From: Symbiodinium natans
Lineage: Eukaryota > Sar > Dinophyceae > Suessiales > Symbiodiniaceae
DNA: 64,000 nucleotides
Direction of reading: 5' to 3'
Assembly: GCA_905221605.1 (NCBI GenBank)
Contig: CAJNDS010001446.1
Coordinates: 77,501-141,500, forward strand
Position 1 is the first letter of the stretch, and each line of letters begins with the position of its first letter. Under the pieces are notes generated by a model that did no database searches, was not told the origin of the DNA, and worked only from the letters and a program-made list of their open reading frames with translations. The position numbers and the translations under genes are program-made. Below, piece after piece: positions 33,201 to 42,200 of the stretch.

Positions 33201-34373
33201 TGACTGATCTGCAAGACCGGACTCGGACCAATCATACGACCAATCATCAGACCACCAACTGTAGTCATCATCGCACCAATCGTCATACCACCAATCATCC
33301 TCTACAAGCGCGCCTTGCCAATCTCCGTACCACCAGCTGGCATCATCATCATTCCAATCCCAGTTCCAATCATTCTCTACGTTTCCTTCCTGTGTTGCGG
33401 CAATCGTGGCGGGCCCTTCTTCGTACACTGCACCTTGTTTCGCATGCGGACACTCCTTTGACCAATGTGCAGGTGAACCACAAACAAAGCAACCTGTGCC
33501 TTTTCCGATGCTCTTTCCTTTTCCTTTTCCTTTGAATCCTTTTCCTTTTCCACCTTTTCCTTTTCCTTTGCCTTTGAATCCCTTTCCTTTGCTCTTGCCG
33601 CTCTTTCCTTTGTTCCAATTCCAACTCTTTCCTTTTCCTTTTCCTCTGAACTTTCCTTTGCCTTTCAGCGCCCCAATGTCCATTGGCACTGGTCCCTGGG
33701 AATTGTTTGATGCTGTCTGCCAATTTGCCAAATGTCGGCTCTGGTAATACTGCTTCATGATCTGCAGCACATCACTGAATGTTGTCAATGCATCTACGTT
33801 CAAACGAAGGTGTTGTTGCAATGAACCTGACGTCTTCGTCACCATCAATGTGACAAGCAGGTCGTCATCCAATGCTCGTCCTGTGGCCTTCTCATGCTTG
33901 TTCTTCAATGAGATAAACTCAGTCAAATCCGCTTCGAAACTGGCGTCTCTGAGCTTGAAATCCAAAATCCGACTCAACAGGCTCACCCCCCTTGCTCTGT
34001 CAGGCAATGAAAACCGATCATACAACTGTCGCCAAGTTTCGAAACCGTTTCCGTGCTCGTTCAATCTCACTACCAATCTTGCTGGTCCATCTGTGATCTG
34101 TGCAAGCAAATAGTGCAATTGCTTTGAGAACACAATGAGGTTTGAGTTCGGGGAATTCGAGTGCTCAAAGGCAATCAGGTGTTCGTCAGTACAAGGTACT
34201 GATGCTCCTTCCAATCTGCCCATAATCTCAAGAGCCATGGGTTTGTACAATGCTACATAGGACTTCAGCTGCCAACTCCAATCTTCCCACTTCTCCGATT
34301 CGCCATGGTAGTGTGGCGGTGGGAACAATTTAATCTCGCCTCCGAGTCCTTGGAAATCGCCGAAAACAGCCAT
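30226..34373 (-). pseudogene. Gag-protease-integrase of copia element C
   Basis: One long minus frame; the first ATG with good fit is at 34373 (MAVFGDFQGLGG). Gag spans ~400 residues (WEDWSWQLKSYVALYKP ... LVTLMVTKTSGSLQQHLRL), then a Lys-Gly repeat tail and a CCHC knuckle CFVCGSPAHWSKECP. Protease has WILFDSGASANCCP. Integrase has HELTHLPFRDWCPHC (HHCC), QVDYCFS (first Asp) and LQYDQES (second Asp). The third acidic residue is missing: the expected V-E-R motif reads GSVGQMQRTLYGQL. The frame is open to 30226, where U/E sequence begins; it would continue in frame into RT at 12925. With no RT attached, this copy cannot make a full polyprotein. Confidence 0.85.
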
Positions 34374-34427
34374 CCTAGCAATGTAGGGCTCAATCACAGT
34401 TAAGGAGTCCCTGGGCTTCGCCGCAGA

Positions 34428-34439
34428 GCTCCGCTACCA
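34428..34439 (-). promoter_or_regulatory. primer-binding site of element C
   Basis: TGGTAGCGGAGC on the minus strand, directly after the LTR. The same 12 bases follow the LTRs of A (39177) and B (46426). It would pair with a tRNA ending GCTCCGCTACCA; copia-type elements generally use initiator methionine tRNA. Confidence 0.8.
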
Positions 34440-34651
34440 TGAAATTTTACAAGATCAATGTTCACAGACTGGTTTGATCACACAATTCAGAATACACAAG
34501 ATGCACAGCAAAGTCACTTGATGCAATCACTCACTCAGCAATCTTGTTTGTGCCGCCTTGATCCAAAGCATCGAGTCAATGCTCATGTTGAGCATGTCGC
34601 TGTGCCAATGCTTCTCTGGAAGCATGCCAATTGCGACCTTATGTTCTAACA
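34440..34651 (-). repeat. 5' LTR of element C
   Basis: 212 bp; on the minus strand it begins TGTTAGAACATAAGG and ends TTGTAAAATTTCA, then the PBS. The outer edge borders C-rich satellite DNA at 34652. Only one LTR copy was found, so the outer edge is inferred from TG...CA ends. TTTGGATCAAG (34567-34557) resembles the DinoSL 3' end with one mismatch. Confidence 0.65.
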
Positions 34652-34862
34652 TTTAAGCCCCCCTTTAAACCCCCCTTTAAGCCCCCCTTTAAGCCCCCCT
34701 TTAAGCCCCCCTTTAAGCCCCCCTTTAAAATGCCCCCTTCGAGCCCCCCCTTTAAGGTCCCCCCGTTTTAGGGCTTCAAGCCCCCCTTTAAGCTCCTCTT
34801 TTAAGCCCCCTTAAAACCCCCCCTAAAGCTCCCCCCGAAAGCCGCAACCAAGCCCCCCTCTG
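34652..34862. repeat. C-rich minisatellite
   Basis: At least six near-perfect 12-bp units of TTTAAGCCCCCC from 34652 to about 34727, then degenerate units to about 34860. Similar units in inverted orientation (CTTAAAGGGGGGGCTT-like) occur at 37915-37990. Confidence 0.85.
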
Positions 34863-35290
34863 TGGAGGGTTTAAGCAGCAGTTTAAAAGGCCTAACACTT
34901 GCTGGGCCTTTGGGCAGCATTAGAAGTAACTTGCTGGGCCTTCTGCGGAGGGTTGAGGCAGCAGTTTAAGAGGCCTGATACTTGCTGGCCTTTTTTGGAG
35001 GGTTTGGGCAGCAGCTTAAAAGGCGCAAACACTTGCTGGGCCTTCTGCGGAGGGTTAGGCACAGTTTAAGAGGCCTGACTTGCTGGGCCTTTGAGGGTTT
35101 GGGCAGCAGTTTGAAAGGCGTAATACTTGCTGGGCCTGTGGAGGATTTAGGCAGCAGTTTAAGAGGCCGAATACTCGCTGGGCCTTTTGTGGAATGTTCG
35201 GGCAGCAGTTTAAGACGTCCAAAAAGCGTAATACCTGCTGGGCCTTCGGTGGAGGATTTAGGCAGCACGCAAGCATCGTGTTTGCAAATG
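34863..35290. repeat. ~60-bp tandem repeat array
   Basis: Seven or eight diverged units built on GGCAGCAGTTTAAGAGGC, then ATACTTGCTGGGCCTTCTGC. Open frames through it on both strands follow from the repeat and are not genes. Confidence 0.8.
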
Positions 35291-37500
35291 GGGAAGGCTG
35301 CCCCCCCCAACCCGTTTAAGTCGGTCAAACTTGCGTGGAAGCAGATGAATCATGTCCAAAACAAAACTACTGTGGAGGTCCATCCTGGCGAAGCCAGAAT
35401 TGCTTGTGTTTCGCAGGCCTGAAAAGTGGAGTCGCCCGACAGCCCCGTAACTTGCGCTTCGTCCTGGCAAACCAGCTGAGCTGCAGGTGTCTCGAAGTTG
35501 ACCAACGTGCCTCAACGTTTTCTGTGGTTGTGCAGTCGCCTGCCGGACATTGCAGAATGAAAGGTTTTGGCGGGCTTGGGTTTTGGACAGCGAAGATTTA
35601 AGCGTGTTGCGCCGGAACTTAGTTGCCATGCGCCCAATGGCCCAAAGAAGAAGAAGATATAGGGAAGGACGCCTCCAGCGAAAGCCTTGTGAACGTCAGT
35701 TTGTCAAAATCTTGCAAGCTAAAGGGGTTTTGGATTTTGTCGAGGCCTCGGAAGGCCTCGGAAGGCCTCGAAACCCCATGAGTGAGGCCTCGAAAGGCCT
35801 CGAAAGGCCCGAACGCCCTAAGGGTGAGACCTCTGAGGCTTTGCAATATCGCGTACACATGGTTGCAAAGTGGCCAGTTTGCGCGACTCCAAATCTGGGG
35901 TCGCAAAAAATCTGAGCTGGCTTCGCGTGCATGGGCCTCCCCTGTGCACGTTTCTCTTATGTTGAGCCTTCTACAAGTTGAAAGCTGCCTGCGGAGGTCG
36001 TAGTTTTCATTTTTCCGCGTTGAGAGCTTGTCTGTGGGCTCCAGTGGAAACCGCGAGATTGAGCCCAAAAGTGGAAGAATCCGCGGCCCTGGGCCGCCAG
36101 ACGGCCCCAATTTTGGGGTCGCGGTTTCACAACTCCGCAATTTAGTTCCAAATTGTTTACGAGAGCTGGGTTCATTCGCGGCCCCAATTTTTGGAGCCGT
36201 AAGACGGCCCCCCCGTTTTTTGGTCCCGGATTTGAGCCCGTGGGCCCAAGAACCGAATCTCGTTGGCTGCCCCTGCCTTGTTCCAGTCACTTTGCTTGTG
36301 TTTCGCAGGCCTGAAAGTGGGGTCGCCCGACAGCCCCGTAACTTGGGCTTCGTCCTGGCAAACCCAGCTGAGCTGCAGGTGTCTCGGTCTTTGTTGGCTT
36401 TTTCTGTGGAGAGGAGTCACGCTTCAAGCTCTGGGAAGTTGACCAACGTGGCCTCAACGTTTTCTGTGGTTGTGCAGAGTCGCCTGCTAGACATTGCAGA
36501 ATGAAAGCTTTTGGCGGGCTTGGGTTTTGGACAGCGAAGATTTAAGCGTGTTGCGCCGGCCCGGAACTCAAGTTGCCATGCGCCCAATGGCCCAAAGAAG
36601 AAGAAGATATAGGGAAGGCCGACGCCCCCAGCGAAAGCCTTGTGAACGTCAGTTTGTCTTCTTGAAGGGCGTTGGTTTAAATGGCGGGGAGCGTTCACTC
36701 GGCTCACACGTAACATCATCTTTGAGCCTCAGACTTTGCCGAAGGTTTCGAAGCTTCTCGAGGCCTCCTCCAGTTTGCTTGCCCGCTGAAGACCAACGTC
36801 AGCTTGCAATGTCATGCAGAAGGCCTTTCAGGACTTTCTCATAAAACTTTGAAAGCTCAGGATCATCGAGGCCTTTTCTGAGGCCCATCGAGAAGTAAAC
36901 TTGCGGCAGCAAGAATAGCTTGCAGGATCATCTTAAGCGGTCGAGGCGCCTTCGAGGTCCGTCGTGACGTTTTGAATAGAGAATGAAGAGGACTTGGAGC
37001 CAGCTGCGGCTTAAAATTCTTTTCACATGAAAGAAGAGAGGCAGCCCGGGTTCCTCTGGGCTCGAGGCCTTGCGGGGACCCCTTTAATAGTATTATAAGC
37101 CCGGGTCCCCCGAGGCCTCGAAATCTTGCAAGCTAAAGGGGTTTTGGGATTTTGTCGAGGCCTCGGGAGGCCTCGGAAGGCCTCGAAACCCCATGAGTGA
37201 GGCCTCGAAAGGCCTCGAAAGGCCTCGAACGCCCGAAGGGTGAGGCCTCTGAGGCCTTGCAATATCGCGTACACATGGTTGCAAAGTGGCCAGTTTGCGC
37301 GACTCCAAATCTGGGGTCGCAAAATCTAAGCAATTCTGGCTTCGCGTGCATGGGCCTCCCCTGTAGCCCCGCGCCACGTCACTGCTATGCAAATGGGGGG
37401 GGCTGCGCCCCCCCCAACCCCCCCGCTTTTTTCTGCCGGGCAAGCTCGCGTGGAAGCATATGAATCATCTCTGAAAAAAACATGGGGTTCTCGGCTTAGC
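35291..37500. repeat. duplicated AGGCCT-rich block, no gene
   Basis: 35415-35700 recurs at 36305-36655 (GTCGCCCGACAGCCCCGTAA ... GCCCAATGGCCCAAAGAAG). 35705-35910 recurs at 37120-37325 (CTTGCAAGCTAAAGGGG ... CCAAATCTGGGGTCGC). Runs of CGAAAGGCCTCGAAAGGCC at 35740-35815 and 37150-37230 are palindromic. Several frames stay open because of the repeats, but none is consistent between copies. Confidence 0.6.
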
Positions 37501-38395
37501 CCCGCGCCACGTCACTGCTGTGAACTCTCTGCTCCTTGAAACTCGAGTAATGAACACAAAAAACAAAAGAAGAAGCGAGCGGGGTGGAATTGCCCTTAAG
37601 CTCCCCTTTAAAAAGAGTCTCACTTCTCTGGTTTCGAAGAATGAAACCCAAAAAACAAAACAAGATTCGAGGGGGTGGAATTTAGAATACATTCCCTTCT
37701 TTCAGGCTCAAGATCTTTCTTCCTGCTGATTCCGGCTCCCAGAACCCATAGGCTTTAGGTTTGCAATTTATCTGTACTTTAACCTTCTTTTAACCTTCTC
37801 TGGGCTCTAGTGCAGCAGATTCTGTCATCCTTTCTGGGTTTGGCGGGTTCAAGCAACCGTTTAAGAGTCTGGGCTTAAGGGAGGCGCAAAGGGGAAAGTT
37901 TTAAGAAGACCCTTTAAAGAGGCTTCAAAGGGGCTTAAAGGGGGGGCTTCAAGGGCTTAAAGGGGCTGAAAAAAGGGGGGCTTGAGGGCGACTCTAAATA
38001 TTAATTACTTTATCTTGAAGATGAGAGAGAGGGATTTATTCTAAACTCCACCCCCCTCGAATCTTGTTTTGTTTTTTGGATTTCAAACTAGAGAAGTGAG
38101 ACTCTGACTTCCATTTGAAAAGAGAGAGAGAGAGAGAGAGGAATTTATTCTAAATTCCACCCCTCTCGAATCTTGTTATATTTTTGTATTTTTTTTGGGA
38201 TTTCATTATTCGAAACCAGAGAAGTGAGACTTTAAACATACATTTCCCTTTACAAAGCGAAAGAAGGGAATGTATTCTAAATTCCACCCCCCTCGAATCT
38301 TGTTTTGCATTTTGTGTTTGTTTTTGGATTTCATTCTTCGAAACCAGAGAAGTGAGACTCTAAACATTCATTTCCCTTTACGAAAAGAAGCTTAT
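37501..38395. repeat. inverted and tandem repeat family, no gene
   Basis: CCACCCCCCTCGAATCTTGT, then a T-rich stretch, then GAAACCAGAGAAGTGAGACT, occurs three times in direct orientation (about 38047-38105, 38157-38230, 38285-38360) and once inverted (about 37615-37690). A GA microsatellite lies at 38121-38140. The inverted pair could form a hairpin with a ~400-bp loop. Confidence 0.65.
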
Positions 38396-38576
38396 TGACC
38401 TGCGGGACCTGTGAGCAAGGTAGAGAGATATTACAAGCCTATTGCTCTTACAAGAGCAGCAAGCAATGGATGCCGCATCTGTGGCATCTTTAACTGCTGC
38501 CTAAAACTTCTCCGGAAGGCCCAACAGCCAAGTACCTCTTAAACTACAAACTAAAACTTCTCTAGAAGGGCCAGAA

Positions 38577-38775
38577 GTGAGCCCTGTAAGCTCTTGCGTC
38601 AGCAATGGCAGCTATTCAACAGAACCAGCAGTTGACAGCTCTTATGAGATGCATGGACTTGGAGGAGAAACGCCGAAACAAGGCAAAGAGAAGGCCGCTG
38701 GTAAGACAAAGTTGGTTGTTGAAGTTGCAGCTAAAGCCAAGACTGCCGACCCGTTTTCTGGCCTGGCACAGCAGC
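38577..38775 (+). pseudogene. 5' coding fragment of element F, cut by element A
   Basis: Two overlapping plus frames are open up to the element A insertion: one from ATG 38605 (MAAIQQNQQLTALMRCMDLE, with a basic KRRNKAKRRPL run) and one from 38577 (GGETPKQGKEKAAGKTKLVVE). Both look like Gag-leader sequence. Which is real cannot be decided, because the continuation past 58421 is frameshifted. GCAGC at 38771-38775 is the target duplication of A. Confidence 0.35.
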
Positions 38776-39176
38776 TGTAGAAGTTCGAGAACTGTGCGTC
38801 ATCCTGTGAGGTGCGACACGGTGAGTTTTGCAGTTTGCAGTTTTGTGTGCATAGCTTGGAGTCTGCTCAGCTTTTGAAGTTTTCCCAGTAGCCTGAGTAC
38901 GATTAGTGGTGCAGGAACGTTTTGCCTCGTAGGGAACCACTCTCGTCGAGTTTCGTGACTTGAGGGAAGTTTTGGAGGTCTTTTAAGCCGAGCTGTCAAG
39001 TTGGAGAGCTGTGATACGTTTTCCACTTTGGCTCAAGTGACGAGCACTGGTGTGAGTGCTGCAAGCCAAAACAGGAGTGTTGTCCGAGTGTCTGAGCTTG
39101 TTTGCTTGGTTTGGACTTGTGTGAGTTGGCTTGGTTGTATCCTTGGTGCCTTGCTTGGCATCTTGGGTTTTTAACG
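38776..39176 (+). repeat. 5' LTR of element A
   Basis: 401 bp, TGTAGAAGTTCGAG ... GGGTTTTTAACG. Matches 58019-58420 except one extra G in the 3' copy near 58055 and a G-A/G-T difference near 58211. It contains CCACTTTGGCTCAAG at 39023-39037, which differs from the last 15 nt of DinoSL at one base. Confidence 0.92.
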
Positions 39177-39192
39177 TGGTAGCGGAGCGTGG
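39177..39192 (+). promoter_or_regulatory. primer-binding site of element A
   Basis: TGGTAGCGGAGCGTGG directly after the LTR. It shares its first 12 bases with the PBS of B and C. Confidence 0.85.
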
Positions 39193-39260
39193 AAGCTCTG
39201 TTGCAAAGAAAGAAAGTGAGCCCAATACGCTGACTTGGTGTGTGCTTGAGTTGTCTTGGT

Positions 39261-42200
39261 ATGGAGGGCCGTGGAAGGCCATCGTACTACCACATAGGTG
39301 AGGGTGAACCCGGAATGCTTCGTGAGAGAGGCAGGAGAGGGGCTGAGCCTCCCTATGAGAGGCCTTCAGGGTCTAGACACTCGTCAGTTCCACCAAGGAA
39401 CCCCGTTGTCGGTAGTGGAGTTGCTTTCAGCCCGATGTCGAACTTGTCGGGTGCAGTGCATCCCACAGGAAGCCCGGTGGTTGGTTCTCCGACTGCTATG
39501 GGCACCCCCATACCGGCAATGGCCTCACCCATGTCACCACCAGGTTTGGTGCCACCACCGCCTGCAGCAGTGGACCCCGTTGCCGTTCAGGCAGCCCTGG
39601 GATCCCAGCTTTTGGTTCAGACAGTGCAACAGCAGCAGCAGCAGATATCTCAAATGATGTCGCTGGTGCAGCAGCTGGTCCAGGACCGGACAAGTGCTGA
39701 GAAGAAAGGCAAAGGAGCTGGTAGCTTGAGTAGCATCAGTGACAGCGTGGACCATGCCATGGAGGTTGATGATGGGAACGGCGCTCCTATCAGGAATCCT
39801 AAGGCAGACTCATATGTGCCGAAGTTGCCCATGTTGGATGGTGGACGCATGAACAAGGGTCGGCGTGCCGAGATCGAAGCATGGGTTGAGTACCTTGAAG
39901 TGTTTTTGCCATGGATTGCCTTGTTTGATGATAGGATACCGTCGGAAGTGCAGGCTTGTTTTGTGAAAGACAAGCCAATCCTGAACAAAGACTTGGCGAA
40001 AGGAGAGAGCATCAGGAGTACCAGAGTGTTCCTTTACCTTCGGCAGTCCTTTGCGAACTTTTCCCGTGGGCTTGACATTTTGAAGCAAGTTGAGCGTGAA
40101 CAGCTTGGTGTTCCGGCAGGCTATGAGGCGTTGAGGCGCTTGCATCAGGATCTGTCGGTTTGCTCGAGGATAGAAGCCTCGACCTTGCGAGAAGAGATGT
40201 TGAGATACCAACCCCCTGCCTCTACGAAGGATCGTCCTTTGGAAGTGTTCCGCAGCGTGCAGGTTGAGCTTGCAAAGTATGGTCGACTTGTTGCTGCGTT
40301 CCCAGACCTTGCGTTGAGTGAAGCGGATCAGAGCATGATTGTGTTGAAGGGTCTTGATGCGGATGTGAAAAGGTACATCTTGTTGCATGCTAAGATTGAC
40401 TCTATGAGTGAGCTTGAGACTGCGATCAAGTTCTACGACGCAAACATCAAGATCCTTACCTTCGCCGATTCCGGGCGAGGTCGCGACCGCAGGAACAACA
40501 ACGACATAGCGAATCCGCTGAACTTCAAGGGCGATGGAAAGGGGAAGGACAAGGGGAAGGACAAGGGGAAAGATAAAGGAAAGGACAAAGGGAAGGACAA
40601 GGGAAAGGACAAAGGTCGCTCAGGAAAGGACAAGCATGACAAGAAGGGAGAGAAAGGTGGAAAGGGGAACGCTACTCAAGACCCTGGGAAAGGGGGCGGT
40701 GGTAGCTCTGGTAGTGACCCAAAGCACGACAAGCGTGCCAACGTGAAGTGCTACAACTGCAATGAATTGGGGCACTATTCAAACCGATGCCCTAAGAAAG
40801 CGGCCAAAGGTGTGGCGGCAGCAGCGACGCTTCTCGCACCGCAATTGGCGGCTTTGACCTTGGAGGGCCCGCACGTGTTTGCAGCGGCAGTTGATTGCGA
40901 GTTCTTTGATATCGCTCAGGGAGATTCCGACAATGAGTCGAGCTTGAGCGATGGTGATTGGGAAGCCTTTGGAAGGTCGTGGTTGTTGGAGAGTTCAGAG
41001 GCCACAGTTGAGCTTGGAACCTCGCAGCTTGGAAGCCTAGAGACCCCCGTTGAGCTCGAGAAGGCCCCAGTTGAGCTTGGAACATCGCAGCTTGGAAGCC
41101 TAGAGACCCCCGTTGAGCTTGAGAAGGCCCCAGTTGAGCTTGGAACGTCGCAGCTTGGAAGCCTAGAGACCCCCGTTGAGCTTGAGAAGGCCCCAGTTGA
41201 GCTTGGAACGTCGCAGCTTGGAAGCCTAGAGACCCCCGTTGAGCTTGAGAAGGCCCCGTCGACGCTTGGTGAGCATGGATTGAGTGAATTTTATTTTCAT
41301 GACATGAGCATGGCAGCCCCGCATGTGACACATGGTAGCAGCTCTGAAGCCATGGACTGGTGGTTGCTGGACTCCGGAGCGTCGACACACCTGATCAGCG
41401 AGGAGACACTGCAGCATGTGCAAGTGCTGAGCCTGAGTGAGCATGTTGGTAGAGATTGTGTGACTGCCACGGGTGCTTCCATAGGGGTTCAGAAGAGTGC
41501 TGTGGTTCGCGTTTGCTTTGCCGTTGAGAGATCCAGTCCTATCGTCGTTGAGTTCGAAGCCCTGGTTGCACCTGTGCGATTTAATCTCCTGAGCCTAGGA
41601 CGACTCCTGAATAGGAATTTGTCTTTTGCCCCCATCTCCACGTGCAAGCTGGTGGTTTTAACTTTAAGGCTGTGTGGTCCAACAACTGTTGCTGGTTGCA
41701 GAGTCATGCGGTGGCACGGGCCTGTTTGGTGTCTCAAGAACAGAGCGCAGCGCAGCAGATTGCAGACCCCTCGTGTACGAGGCCTTCCGCAGCCCGAGAA
41801 GATGGCCTCCTCCAGCGAGAGCGAAGTGGAATGGCGCATGGAAGGGAAGGACAAAGGGAAGCTGGTCCGGAGAGTCGTTGCGACTCAAGCGGCCTCAATC
41901 TCGGTGGGAGAAGAGGACTTCGAGGAGAGCACCCGGTTGGCCACAGCTACATCCACGGAGACAGAGGGCGCAATCCTCTTGGTGCCCGCGGATGCCGAGT
42001 CCCAGGTGGTGTTGAAGCCGGGCGAGATCGAGACCCCAGGGCCCGCCAAAGTTCCTCAGCAGAAGCCCATGCCAAAGAAGCCGAAAGTGAAGAAGATGCC
42101 CCAGAAGCCCCTCGTGAAGAGAATGCCAAAGGCAGCGAGCTCTTCGTCGACAAAGAGGACTCCCGTGAAGCTGGTGCCTCGTTCCGATCGCCAGCAGCCG

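Larger units (their letters stand above)
2347..34651 (-). mobile_element. Ty1/copia element C, split by two large insertions
   Basis: On the minus strand the order is LTR (34651-34440), PBS (34439-34428), Gag-protease-integrase (34373-30226), [insertion 30221-12926], RT (12925-11542), [insertion 11541-2799], RNase H (2798-2347). Integrase before RT is the Ty1/copia order. At the 12926-30221 insertion, CTCA occurs on both flanks (12922-12925 and 30222-30225). Dropping the insertion and one CTCA leaves the polyprotein frame open from integrase into RT, so this insertion looks clean. The second site is less clear, since frame is not restored simply. No 3' LTR was found in the window. C is older than everything inserted in it. 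Confidence 0.8.

Noticed and set aside
33370-33723. Lys/Arg/Gln-rich minus frame and Phe/Pro-rich plus frame at the Gag tail of element C
   Set aside because: Shadows of the Lys-Gly repeat in other frames.
34652-34730. CRISPR-like array
   Set aside because: Twelve-base units in direct contact without unique spacers are a minisatellite, and the setting is a eukaryotic nuclear genome.
35619-36290. 223-codon minus frame in the AGGCCT-rich block
   Set aside because: Open because of internal repeats; the duplicate block at 36305-37330 does not keep the frame.
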